Shown in pieces: positions 45,349 to 57,490 of a DNA stretch of 64,000 bases. A program made the translations under genes and the position numbers. Location: positions 7,316,001 through 7,380,000 of the forward strand of contig NC_088321.1 in NCBI RefSeq assembly GCF_910592395.1, given 5' to 3'. The stretch's first letter is position 1; each line of letters opens with the position of its first letter. This stretch comes from Lineus longissimus. Lineage: Eukaryota; Nemertea; Pilidiophora; Heteronemertea; Lineidae. The notes under the pieces were generated by a model. That model searched no databases, was not told where the DNA came from, and saw only the letters and a list, made by a program, of their open reading frames with translations.

Positions 45349-45721
45349 TATTCTCGACTTGTATGGATTATTACTTCTCCAATATATGAGCTGCTTCAAT
45401 CTTGTGGTTATTCAATCTGCTTCTTCTTTCAACCTTCTACAGTGTACATTGTACTTGAAACATTTACATACTAGTACAGAAGGGTACTAGAACAGCTGGA
45501 CGTGCTGCACACTGTTCCACATTGATGGATTTAAGACCATTCAAGCACAGACCCGGATTTACCGTCATTTAGCTCTCCGTAACAATACGATATTTAGAAA
45601 CAAGGAAACTATTACCCAAAAGGCATTAATAGTCTATTACAGAATAAACGATTTTGCGCGGTGGGGCAAGATTAGCGGTGAGCGTTATTGACTTCGCCAG
45701 GCGCCAACATGCTGACTTCAA

Positions 45722-45895
45722 TAAAGTTAGCGTTAGTGTTTATCGTAGGACTTCTTAACCTCTCTAAAGTTAGCGTTAGTGTTTATCGTATGACTTCTTA
45801 ACCTCTCTAAAGTTAGCGTTAGCGTTTATCGTATGACTTCTTAACCTCTCTAAAGTTAGCGTTAGCGTTTATCGTATGACTTCTTAACCTCTCTT
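45722..45895. repeat. Four-copy 43-bp tandem repeat
   Basis: Units start TAAAGTTAGCGTTAG at 45722, 45765, 45808 and 45851, exactly 43 bp apart, and end CTTCTTAACCTCTC. They differ at only a few positions, so the amplification looks recent. A partial, diverged copy (GTTTATCGTTCGAGTTCTTAACCTC) lies near 44957. Confidence 0.95.
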
Positions 45896-46439
45896 ATGTC
45901 AAAATATATTTCTACTATATTTCTTTGTTGATTTCGAATTTGGTGCATATAAACACTGAATAGCTACATAAAGAATACATTGATTTGGTAGATTCTGTAG
46001 AAATATGTTCGCTTTTTATAAAATTGGCACATAGTAGAAGCGTTTTTCTGGGTTCTTATTCATATGGAAATGGTATATTTCCATGTGGTTTTATCTACGT
46101 GGTGTTGCTGATATCTGTTCATCGACGTATATATGGCGTAAATCCGATTGTCTCAGCCAGTATACGTCGATGGTGCATTCGACTATAGATCAAAACCAGT
46201 TTACAAGCGTTAAAAGTTCAAGAAATGCCTCTCTCTCAGAAAGCAGGCAAGTGACTGGTTTGCTGAGGCGAAGAGTCCTGTGTTGGTGAACAACCAGGAT
46301 GTCGGGGAAGAAGAGAAGGAGTAAGGTGATGAGGGACTCAGTGCCGAGGAATCTGAGAAAATTGTTGCAAATTCAGATTTTAAACTTCGAAGCCGAGGCC
46401 GAGCAAGAAAAATAAGCAGTCGCCACAGAAGAATTTAGA

Positions 46440-46860
46440 CTTGCTCAATTGGCGGAGGAGAAAGCGTTTATGAGCTTTAACGGCAAAGGCGAAACGATGA
46501 TTTGGAGGCTAAAAGTGAAAATCTCCACTGGCAAAGCAGAACTGTTGGCTAGATTTGTGGTCCCTGTTGGAAAACATATAGGTCAAAATCAAGTTGTGCG
46601 TTTCTGAATCCGAGGGCAGTGTCAGTAGGATCCTACTAGAATTGTCCTCCGAAGAGAACAGTTCTAAAATTTCAAAATCCCAGGTCAAGGTATGACATAA
46701 TCATAACGTAAGTCATGTAATAGGTCTTGTCAACATGATATAAGAAATTTTCTGATTACAAGGGGTAAAAGTTATAGGTGATGTCATTTTCACTGCTGTT
46801 TTAGATTTTACCAGAGAGAGGCCTACAAAGTATTAAATCCTAAATTCAGTTGAAAACAAT
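46440..46860. repeat. Copy 1 of an internal ~400-bp direct duplication in the BEL/Pao remnant
   Basis: Shares long near-identical stretches with 47200-47590, for example TCTCCACTGGCAAAGCAGAA, GGATCCTACTAGAATTGTCC and AGTCATGTAATAGGTCTTGT, in the same order and spacing. The duplicated part includes Gag N-terminal coding sequence. Confidence 0.85.
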
Positions 46861-47199
46861 TCATTTAGGAAACATTTAAGTAATAATTTCAAAAAAATTG
46901 CAAAGGGGCTCTCCCTTAGCAGTAGAGGCTCTATGATGTATAAACGAGGCAAATTATTAAACGGATGGAAGATTTCCCCAGTTAGATGACAGACGAGTCG
47001 GATGATGGTGAAGCGAGAGAGCGTGTCAACGAGGTCAGGACACTTAGCACTTTCGCCAACATCTTTTCATCAGGAGACCTCTTGACCCCCTATCCTCGAA
47101 TATCAGGGTCTGTCGTGTGCTCTTCTCCCACACACATAAATCAAAAACTTGGTAATTTATAGGTGCCAAGTGAAAAGCCCTGAAGTTCAGGATGCTTTT

Positions 47200-47590
47200 G
47201 AGTTTTAACTGCAAAAGCAAAAAAAAATGATTAAATTGAAAATCTCCACCGCCAAAGCAGAACTGATGGCTAGATTTGAGATCTCTGTTGGAAAACCCGT
47301 TAGTAATACGTCAAAATCAAGTAGCGCGTTTCTGAATCCGAGAGCAGTGTCAGTGGGATCCTACTAGAATTGTCCTCCGAAGAGAACAGTTCTAAAATGT
47401 CAAAATCCCAGGTCAATGTATGACATAATCATAAAGTAAGTCATGTAATAGGTCTTGTCAACATGATAGAAGCAATTGCCTCATTACAAGGGGCAAAAGT
47501 GATTGATGATGTTATTTTCACTGCGGTTTTAAATTTTACCAGAGATAGAAACACAAATTCGAAGTATTAAATCCAAAATTCAGAGGAAAA
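47200..47590. repeat. Copy 2 of the internal ~400-bp direct duplication
   Basis: The second copy, about 740 bp downstream of the first, differs by scattered substitutions and small gaps. A short reverse-oriented piece (GAACTGTTCTCTTCAGAGGA, near 48247) of the same family precedes the Gag core. Confidence 0.85.
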
Positions 47591-50029
47591 CAACTAATTT
47601 AGGAAAAAAATATAAATTTTGGTTGAGTCTGTCTGCAGTTTGGCAAAATGAATATCCCAGTCACGTTGGCCATGGGCTGTGCAGTCGAGATCATCCGACG
47701 TGACAATTTTGATTGCTGCTCTGGTTGTTGGAGATGATTCAGTTTGGGCCATTTAGAGTTGAATAATCAGATGCCCATCAACCATCTTCCATCCGACGTT
47801 TGCGTGAGGGGTGAGGGCAGCAATCCCTCAACGAAGGACTCCAAACCTCGTAGGATCGTGCCGAAGTCGACAAAGGCTGCTTCATGAGCCCAAGTCCCTT
47901 CGAACGTCATTTGATCATTCCTCCCAGCCATTGGGTTGGATGTGGACTGGAATAGTTCCAGAACTGTTCAGACCTAGAACTGTTCAACTGTACCGATAGA
48001 TCTGAACAGTTCCAACAATACAATAGAAGGGAATGTTCTGTCACTGTTTCAACCAACACCACATTTCAATGGTTAGCGAGGTCTAGCCTAAATAAACAGA
48101 AAGATCACTGTCATGATCAATTATAAAATGACACACATTTATCAATAGGATTATCCACCGAATACAAAATTAAATCGTGCCTATTTCACTGATTACCTCA
48201 CCTGCCTATTTCAATTATGCAACCTGCCCTGGTACTCAGGATTTTAGAACTGTTCTCTTCAGAGGACAACTCTACTTTGAGTATTTAGATAGAGATTCGC
48301 ATAAACCTAGGGTGCAAATTACTGACATGAGTACCTTGGTTCGCGGATGTCAACGGCAATGGAAGCCTTCCAGGACATTATCAGAAAACAGAATGAAATA
48401 ACCGAGTCGCTCGCTGGTAAAAGAAAATTTGAAAACGTCGTTGCCAGCACGAACCATTCTGTACAGTCTTTTCAGGCGACCCAATGCAGTTTAGGTTCCT
48501 TGTGCGAGCATTTGAGCATGGCGTTATCAGCAGGACTGATAGCCCCAAGGATCGCATTTACTACCTCGAGCAATACACTTCTAGGGAGCCTCAAGAGTTG
48601 GTGAGAAGTTGCATCCACATTGATCCGGCAAAGGGCTACAAAAGGGCTATGGCGCTCTTGAGGTCAAACTTTGATGATGATTACTGCATTTCTAATTCCT
48701 ACGTTGAGCGATCAGAGCAATAAAATGGCCAAATATCAAAGCAGATGATGCAGTAGGAATAAAGAAAGTACCTTGTTTTTGCTTGGTTGCTTTATAAAAT
48801 GAAAGACATAGAATACATGAGGGAACTCGATCGACCACCCCAAAAACATGAAGTAACTAAATTCTAAACTTCCGTTCAAAATGAGACCTCAATGGCAGAG
48901 CCGCGCTCTATTAGACATTTCCGATGACAACAAAAGGGCGAAATTCTAAGACTTTGTCAGGTTCGTTGACAGATAGAAAAATGAACCCGTGTTTGGGTTA
49001 ATCGTTGACAGTAAAGACGTCTCCCAGGAGAAAACCAAGCTGAAGTTTAGGAATAATTATCCGGCAAAGAGTAGCTTTGCAACTTCGTATAAGTGTAGTT
49101 AGGCCAAATTCTGATTCGAATAGTGACAGAAGTGATGTTTGAAAAGCAGATAGTGAATCCACTACCATGCCTGTACTACAAACATGGCAAAGGTGTTCAT
49201 GGCTTGGATGTTTGCAAACGCTTACAAAGCAAGTCAAACGATGACAAGATCAACTTTCTTAGATCGCACAGGCTGTGTTAATGGTCATGTGGACATAAAC
49301 TGTACTGATATGTGAGGTAGATCCAAAAATTGGACACTACCATATCGGAGGTGAGAAACTGTTGCACGTCTAGGCTCGTTTTGGAATATGCAATGCCAAT
49401 CGTGCCAGTCACAGTCAGGGCTGTGAACAGTAACAAGAAGGTTGTCAGGTACGCCTTTCTCGATTCAGGGAGTTCGGCCTCCTGTTGTACCAAAAAGATT
49501 AATGCGAAATCTTAAACTTCGAGGACGTAAGGTCAGAGTAAATCTATCAACATTGTCTGTAAGTCTAAGTCCACTATGAGTTACTTGATGAGAGGCGTAG
49601 AAGTTAGTCGGCTAGGATCTGGAGTCTTCGCTAATTTAACTCCCCGCGTTGTTTACTCAGTCTGAGTTACCCACCAGTTAGGACGACATACCTAATATAA
49701 GCAAGAGGGCATTGACAAATAACCCTACTTGAGAGAAGTGATCATCCCAGAAATTGATGCAGACGTTGACTTGCTGCTTGGTTATAACGTACCAATGGCC
49801 ATGGAACCTTGTGAGAGTATTAAAAGTCGAGACAATGGTATGCATGCAGTTAGAACTGTCTTATGTTAAACCAGGCAATGAGGCAGGAAACATCAATAGT
49901 TTTCGCGTCTCTGTGAATAAGTTGTGCTTTGAAGATGAGCAGTTAGATCAGAAAGTTAATCGTCGAACATTTGGCCACTGGTATATATGAATTGTCACAA
50001 GGTGATAACCAAGTTTTGGAATCAGCTTG

Positions 50030-51845
50030 AATTGGCAGGTCTGATTGCACTATGAGTGATCGCTGTGCTCTCAGTCGGCGTCAACACGAAAATACATGAT
50101 TGTTTGGGTCACGTTTTTCCGTGATTCACGAACACCCATCATACCAGCAACATTTTCGTTTCATCCTTCGGTTCTATTTGTGTCCGATCAAAAGTCGAGG
50201 TTCCTCAATGAGCAATGACGTCGGCGGAATCCCCAGACACAACAATAAACAATAGTGGCCACGTGAGATGTGTGAATTTGCCCACGAAATTTGCCCACCG
50301 TTATGCCGATTGCGACCCTCATGAAAAGTGAATTCAAGTATTTTTCAACCCCCAACAACAACGGCGGGAAGGGACTAAACCAAATGTTTGTAGCTGTGTA
50401 AATGTCAGTTGTGCGGATATTTTTGTTTTCATGCGGAAGTTTTCTGAAACCATGCTTGTTTTCGAGTCGAGGGTCATCCAATCACGGTTTTCATTGATTC
50501 GGTTTACATGATTGAACATACCCGTTTTTTCTTGATTTGGCAAATACAGTTTTATCGTGATCTATATATTCTTAATGAATCACGCTTTGTGCTGATTTAC
50601 TGCTATCATGATTTTTCCAGATTTGTTTATTGGGATTTGATGGGAACTCGATGCCGAAAGGCCTTAAGAGATCACCATTTGCTCTGCCTAACCAGAACGA
50701 CGCTAGCTCATCATTATAATTAATTCAGAAATCTCATCCTGTTTCCAAAATACAATAGATAATACAGAAATATATGATTGATTCATCATCTTATGTCAAA
50801 TAAATAGTATATAAATTTAAAATCAACTATCAAACTGCCAAAGGAGAGCTCCTCAAAGATAATTTGTGAGGAGCTTCCCATCATTGTACAAAAACCAAAC
50901 GTTAGGACTGGGAGGTAGCCACGTGATTTATCTGCATAATTAATTCATAATACCCCAACCGTATTCTCAGTTGAACAGCTGAGTTCAGGGGATGCTTGGA
51001 ACAGCCTGTACCAGCACACGTGCTTAACCTACCGGTATCTATTCACACCAGTCATGGTGTTTACCTTCTCTGGCTCCTGCATCAACAATTATTAAAACAA
51101 GGTGTTTTTTGTTGAATGGATTGAATATTGGGAACACCAAGGATGACCAGACTGTGTATTATGTGTAGGAAAATACACCTGGGGACCATTGCACTCGTTG
51201 TGCATCGTTGCTTTCTTTGCGCAAAGTCCAGTAAGACATCTAAATGTGCCCATGTGATATTATGCGTTGCGCCCGGTACCCATTAGGCGAATTGATTTCA
51301 CCAGGATCGAATGAAATGTATCCCAACATGAAGCGATCACAGTCCGCCAAAAGCTGCTTTTGATGAGCACGTTCAGAAACTTAAAACATGAACAAATCAA
51401 TTCCTGACAACAATAGACCTGGAAGATGCAACAGACCTGAGAACGTGAACATTCAGCGGTAAAAGACATACACGTAGGCTCTAAAGTCGTCGGATGTCGT
51501 TTATCGTTGCTCCCATCGCGACTTAGGGACATACATTACTTAGAAGATGATCTGCAAAGAAGAGTCCTCTAAACTAACAATCAGGTTACATTGCCATTGC
51601 AATTGCCCCCCCCCCCCCTCCCATATTCTCTAGTCATCTTTTCCATCTCTTCAAACAAGTACTTATCCACGGGTCAATTTCTAGTTAATTTATAATACCC
51701 CAACCGTATTCCCAAAACAAGAGGCTTTGTTCGGTCCATCTGAGTGTACATATAATTTCATATAATGAGTGCGATTACAAGTTGAAGGTTGTTACAGAGA
51801 GTAAATCTTACTCGCTGCGATGGGTCATTCGACAGACTCAACCCA
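50030..51845. other. Non-coding stretch
   Basis: No gene was recognised. A poly-C run lies at 51606-51618. The phrase ATTTATAATACCCCAACCGTATTC or a close variant occurs at about 50940 and 51690, suggesting a dispersed repeat. Confidence 0.45.
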
Positions 51846-51849
51846 GTAG

Positions 51850-52228
51850 ACAACCAGTAACTACTGCAATCTGGACCTTTATATCAATCCGTTGAAGTTT
51901 AGTTTGAGACAAACCAGTCCATTAGATGCAAGGTCACAACCTAGGACAACTAGTAAATGCAGTCTGGACCTTTGTATCAATTCCTTTGAAGTACAGGTTG
52001 TGAAAAACCAGTCCAGTCGATGCATGGTCACAACCTTGGGGCAAACAGTTGAGGCAGTAGAGACCTTTACATCAAATTATATCAAGTGCATTTTGAGACA
52101 AACCAGCTCAGTATCAAAATGCATGGTCACAACCTTGGGGCAAGTTGTAAAGGCAATCTGGACCGTTACATCAATTCCTTTGAAGTGTAGGTTAGTTGTG
52201 ACAAACTAGTCCATCAAACATGGTCCAG
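51850..52228. repeat. Four-copy ~97-bp tandem repeat
   Basis: Units begin at about 51850, 51948, 52043 and 52142. Shared words are CAATCTGGACC, ATCAATTCCTTTGAAGT, GACAAACCAGTCCA and GCATGGTCACAACC. Divergence is moderate, so the array is old. Confidence 0.85.
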
Positions 52229-52439
52229 CCTAAGCCGGTACAGCCATGCAGTAAGTGCCGTCGGCTTTACATCAGGGACAACCAACCACTTTCAAGGCGA
52301 GGATCAAGTCCAAGGGGTATGATTTTCTTAGCCCGCATTGATAGCGAGTCAAAACTTAACAGATACACTGATTTTCTTGCAAACCAACTGCTACATATTG
52401 TTTTTTTTTATTCAATCTTTTTTGAGTTTTAAAAGTATT

Positions 52440-55080
52440 AAAGTGAAAATTTAATTTTTAAAGAAATCTTCCCCTAATGACTTCCACTGGACCGCGACAA
52501 ATTCAGCGTTCAATTACCCAAATCGTCTGTCGGTTATCGAGCGGAAACGGAATTCAAGATGGCCTCCGTGGCGGCCAAATTCCCCTAGTATTAGTCACAT
52601 GACTCCTACGTCATTGGCGCAGGTAAAAGTAAACACGACCGACATGGCGTGAGTTGTCTAAGTCAGAGAAGAAGGGTAGGTTTTATGGCAGTTGATAATG
52701 AATGCGACCAAAACCACTGAGATTTGGAGGCATATATGTCCGTGACAGGACTGACACAAAATCAACTGGAAATTGACAAAGATCAGGGATAAATGGCGTT
52801 GTAGTTCTACCCGCTGCAGATGGGTAACCTCCAGACAGAAGTTAGGAAGAAAGTACCTTTAAGTTATAGCATAGTCAAAATGTACGAGAATACAACTAGA
52901 CTGGCACTGGGAGTGCAGTGGGACCCCCCCCCCCCCCCCATAATCCCCTACCCGCATCACGCTCCAGACCAGAAAATTATTAGACATCAATGACTTGGCC
53001 CTGATGTGTCATGATTATGTGATCTCCGTCATGAATGCATCTGCTGAGAAATAAGTTTCAACAAATAGCACGTGGTAATATTTACTGCAGCCTAAATATA
53101 GAAACAGACAATGACAGTTGGTATTTCTACTCATGAGGGATCGATCGTAAACAATGCCATGTTTTATTTCAGCGCATGTGCAGTACATCGATTCGGATCG
53201 TTGATGATCTAGCCTCTCCCACCAACAACCCCCCCCCCCCCCCCACACACACACCCGGACCGCTGAAGCGAGAGAGGTCTCTCTGATAATTGACGGAACA
53301 AGTGGAAAGTTAACGGACGATCGACGACACTCACATCCACGCACGGGCCACGGCATAATGCCCCCGATTTCTGTCGGGGGCATAACAAAGATTTAGTAAT
53401 TTTTAACACCATGGGTTTGCTCTATATAAAAGAAGATGAGCCGTGATCAGCCATACCAAAGTTGTATGCATAGTGTTCAATGATTCCTTAACAGATCGAG
53501 GCTCTTTTCCCCAGTCAAAGACTTCCAGTGGCCCCACTGGCGTACTTATATACTCTCAATGGATATTAAAATGATTTTGGATGGTTGGTTATGACTTCGA
53601 AACAAATTAGTGGTAATTACTTTTATCATATACCCTAAACCTAAGTGAAGTGATCCGGCAGACAAGACCATGAAAACCTCCCAAAAATGTCCCAAAAATG
53701 CATTCAAATTCAACCAAAATTACGGACAGTGCTCCAGGGACCGGCTTCTGCATGTATAAGACAATACAAACCCCACTGCTCTTCATAACTTTGCAGACTT
53801 TATTTTGAGAGAAATGTGCGCAAGATGCATGAAACATTTATCGCATGACATGAGCGTGCAATACAAACGTTCAATAAAAAATATTTTATTGAACGAGAAT
53901 GCTCGAGATCATTTCTCGTGCAATCCAGACTCTGACTGTTGAAAGACAGTCGACTTTTAAGTCATTTTCATTGTCGTCCTTTTTCTACATTATTGCGTTG
54001 GAATTCAGCCATGTCGCGAAGTCACGACGATGTCATGAGGTTGTGACGTCGTCAACTCAGGTCTCAGTAGGGAGGGTTTTTTTTGTATTCATGCGCGGTC
54101 AACTCCTAACCGTAATTCCTAAAAAATCATTGATTTCTTGGTCCTCATAGTATGCCAGTGTTGATTTAGCAGTTGTTTTGGCAAGGACATGGTTTTTTTG
54201 AGTTTTCCGAAAGCTAGAGCGCTACTCAATAGGCGGTAAACAAGAAACTACGCATTATACTGTTGTTGCCGACGTATGTGTACACTGAACTTGGGATGTG
54301 CGTCGGCCCCGTGTTGAAATGACGTCCAGTGTCAGTTGGTGCGTTTTTCGCTGATTTGTGCAAAATTCAACATATCTCAAAAGTTCAATGGTTGACCCTC
54401 GATTTTTTTTGATTTTTGTGTTGCGTAAGCAACTGTCTTTCACGGGAGGATGGTCACAGTAAGAATTATTTTGGAAGAAATGTATAATATCTGGGGTTTT
54501 CCGTGATTGTCCGGCCGAATTGGCAATATTGCCCGAAAGCTCTCGACCTGCGGTCTCGAGTTTTCCGGTCGTAGAAAATCATCTCGTGCAATCTGGCTAC
54601 CCGGATCAGCCACTCGTGTGGTTTTCTTATTGTATCGAATCGATAATTAAATCCACTCGAATCATTAATGAACAAACCACAGACTTAATACCAATATGAA
54701 AACTAGAGGCATCTACAAGTAAAGTAATTTGTTCCACTAACAATAAAATAAGACGATCCATGGCCATTTTAAAGCTGCATTCGTTATGTGATGATTCTTA
54801 ACACAGCTGGTCTTCATACAGTCAAAACGGTCACAATTCAGATTTTGGCACAATCACTTCCAGTGAGGCTATCGATGGAAATGGATTGTGGATGCTGGTT
54901 GCCAGTGGATTGACAACGGTATCAAATCAATAAGAGGAGATTCCGTACAAAGGGAATTTATCCATTAGTAACACCCATAAAGGAACATTTTACCACAAAC
55001 ATGAACATTGGAAGCAGTTACAAACACACAGATCAATGGTTTGAAATTAATCACAATAGTGGCTCCACACAACGTCTATA
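52440..55080. other. Non-coding stretch with two poly-C runs
   Basis: Poly-C tracts lie at 52924-52939 and 53229-53244. Open frames such as 53015-53383 and 53899-54150 show no recognisable domain and no splice context. No further structure was seen. Confidence 0.45.
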
Positions 55081-55104
55081 TGGGGAACTTCCATTTTTGC
55101 GGAA

Positions 55105-55335
55105 AAGCGACACCAAACGTCTATTTGAGTTATTAACAAAAAGCTGAAAACACGACAATATATGTTTATTTGAGATACGAGCGCCACCAAACGTCTATTT
55201 GAGTGTATGTCTATTTGAGATACGACACAATATGTTTATTTCAGGTACGTCTCCGTTAAAACGAGCGCCACCAAACGTCAATTCGAGTCATAACACAACA
55301 TAAAATGTCTATTTGAGACAACCTCTATTTATGCG
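55105..55335. repeat. Irregular ~45-90-bp repeats of CACCAAACGTCTATTTGAG
   Basis: CACCAAACGTCTATTTGAG occurs at about 55110 and 55182, with a variant CACCAAACGTCAATTCGAG at about 55268. Between them are ATATGTTTATTTGAG-type words. It is a decayed tandem array. Confidence 0.75.
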
Positions 55336-55539
55336 GAAATAACCGCCCCTGTTGTCAAAAAAACGATCAAAGTTATTCGGGAAGAAAGTTTTCAAGAAAC
55401 TGCACACAAAGGCCAAGGGCACAAAGAAAGCTAAAGAAATTCGCCATGGTTTGACTAGTTGCGGGGGGCTTCAAACGGGGAAGAAATAGTTACAACAAGC
55501 CCTTTCAGAACGGACCCACGTCCTAAGTTAAAAAGTTGC

Positions 55540-56160
55540 ATCTCTCAAAGGACCGACACATAAATTCTATATGTAAGTCAGCCTATTTCCAAATTCACAA
55601 TATTGGTCTTACCAGAAAAATCCTTACAGTTGATGCCACAAAAACCCTTGTTCATGCCCTTGTCACCTCTAGATTGGATGGTCTGAACGCACTGCTACTT
55701 GGCCTGCATCCAGAGAGTTCAAAATAGTGCTGCTCGTGTCATCACTGGTGTTTGCAGGTCAGATCATATTACTCCAGTGTTGAACGACCTCCACTGGCTC
55801 CGTATCTGCGACAGGATAAAGTATAAGATTCTACTCCTTGTATTTAAGTGCTTAAACAATTTAGCCCAAAATTACATATCCTCCCTCATAGAAGTCTACC
55901 AACCTAGACGCAGTCTCCGTTCCTCATCTGTTGGCCCACTGTTGGTGCGACCAAGGAGTAGGTTGATAACGTTTGGCGACCGAGCCTTCTCCACTGCAGC
56001 CCCAAGGCTCTGGAATCAACTTCAGAATGTGCCAGCATCTCGGTCTTCAAATCGCATCTTAAATCCTATCTCTTAGGTCGCTACCACTCTTTTGTAAAGT
56101 GTCACCGATCATTCTGAGTGGATTCTGGCACTATAAATCATTTCAATATTAGTATTACTA
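55540..56160 (+). mobile_element. CR1/L2-like non-LTR retrotransposon 3' fragment
   Basis: Frames 55536-55727 and 55699-56076 give successive RT C-terminal blocks: TKTLVHALVTSRLDGLNALL, QRVQNSAARVITGVCRSDHI, DLHWLRICDRIKYKILLL and GDRAFSTAAPRLWNQL. A frame change lies near 55720. The tail ends in GGCACTATAAATCATTTCAA and an ATTACTATTAT run, after which the DIRS-type element starts. It is 5'-truncated and dead. Confidence 0.85.
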
Positions 56161-56362
56161 TTATCACGTACAGACGGCGGGGGTCAGAGGAACACAAGTT
56201 ACCAGTACAACGCCAGAGGTACCGCTACATCAAGCAACGTCAGAAGAGGTCGTGGCAGAGGAACCAAGACAAGAGGCCAAAAAAGGTATGTTGCAGTCAA
56301 AGTCAGTAGCCTCATCGGCACCAAACCGATTATCACTTCCAGGGTAATTCGCAAACATTTCT

Positions 56363-57490
56363 GTGGAGACAGTGGCGATGGAAATAAGGTCTTTAGGACT
56401 TTGCCATCCGCCTCCTACAGACGGACCTGTAGGGGGTCGTCTAAAAGAATGTCTAGAAAATTGGAAAAAAGTCACAAACGACCCGACAGTTCTGGACGTG
56501 GTAGGCGGTTATCAGATTCCATTGTGGAATACCCCAAAACAAAACAGACAACCCTTCAGTCCCAGATTTTCCACAGCAGAGACAGAACAAATAGACATAG
56601 AGAAAAGGGCCATCACAGAAGTAATGAACCCAAGCACGGACTTATTTCTGAGTCACATCTTCCTTCGGCAGAAGAAAGATGGAACTTACAGACCGGTTTT
56701 CAATTTGAAGAATCTAAGTGCATTCATCCCATAAGAACACTTCAAAATGGAAATCATCCCAATGCTGAAAAACCTCGTGCAGCCAGGGGATTGGATGGTA
56801 AAAATAGACCTAAAAGATGCATACTTTTGCGTCCCAATGGCAAAAAACACAAGAAAGTTTCTTTGCTTCCAATGGAGGGGCAAGACATACATGTATCGGG
56901 TTCTTCCATTTGGCTTAGGCCCAGCACCACGGGTTTTCACCAAAATCTTGAAGGCCCCAATAGGCCTATTGAGAAGACTGGGCTTCAGGCTAATGATATT
57001 CCTGGACGATCTCATTCTGCTACACCAAGACCCATTGGTACTACAGCAGCAACTCCAGACCTGTCTTTGCTTACTTCAGGCACTAGGCTTCATAATAAAT
57101 TGGACCAAGTCAATCCTGAATCCAGACCAAGTGATGAATTCTTACCTAGGTTTTGCAGTAGACTCCGTACGAATGCAACTACAGTTACCGGAGGACAAGA
57201 TTGCGAAGATACAAGCTAAATGCAAAGACATGGCGGCGCAAGACCAGACAACAGTCCGAGAGCTGGCACAACTAATAGGGAAATTAGCGGCGACAACGAA
57301 GGCGATTCTCCCCGGGCCCCTGCACTACAGGAACCTGCAGATGCTGAAGAGCGCAGGCCTTCGTTTGAAGAGTCAATGTTACGAGACCACAGTGACGCTC
57401 AACCCCGACTGCAAAGCAGACTTAAAGTGGTTGATAGAACAGCTTCGAAACCACAATGGGAAGGCAACAATATCGACCAAGCCAACGGGT
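56363..57490 (+). pseudogene. Reverse transcriptase of the DIRS-type element
   Basis: RT blocks are in order: TDLFLSHIFLRQKKDGTYRP, FNLKNLSAFIP, WMVKIDLKDAYFCVPM (first Asp), RVLPFGLGPAPRVFTKIL and LMIFLDDLILLHQD (catalytic DD), then the thumb and connection with LAQLIGKLAATTKAILPGP. A TAA at 56732-56734 interrupts an otherwise continuous frame between FIP and EHFKME. The frame then runs until it enters the Harbinger-like insertion at 57487. The other long frames over this stretch are shadows. Confidence 0.85.

Larger units (their letters stand above)
46290..50030 (+). pseudogene. Degraded BEL/Pao LTR-retrotransposon: Gag (DUF1759-like) and protease remnants
   Basis: Gag N-terminal coiled-coil remnants appear near 46380-46570 (AQLAEEKAFMSF, GKAELLARFV). 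The DUF1759-like Gag core runs from 48347 across a frameshift into 48484-48720 (QFRFLVRAFEHGVISRTDS, DRIYYLEQYTSREPQELV, GYKRAMALLRSNF). Further Gag follows as LPFKMRPQWQSRA near 48870 and AKFSDFVRF-like sequence with many stops. The aspartic protease region at 49380-49500 shows VVRYAFLDSGSSASCC. Near 49740-49805, IPEIDADVDLLLGYNVP is the conserved stretch between protease and RT. RT, RNase H and integrase are not found, so the 3' part is missing. LTRs were not identified. Multiple stops and frameshifts make it non-functional. Confidence 0.75.

Noticed and set aside
53015-53412. 122-codon minus-strand frame with a VWGGGGG stretch
   Set aside because: The glycine run is the translated poly-C tract; no domain, start context or splice support.
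56401-57219. A 272-codon plus-strand frame overlapping the DIRS RT
   Set aside because: It is a shadow of the RT frame: Arg/Ser/Thr-rich without motifs, while the alternative frame has all RT blocks.
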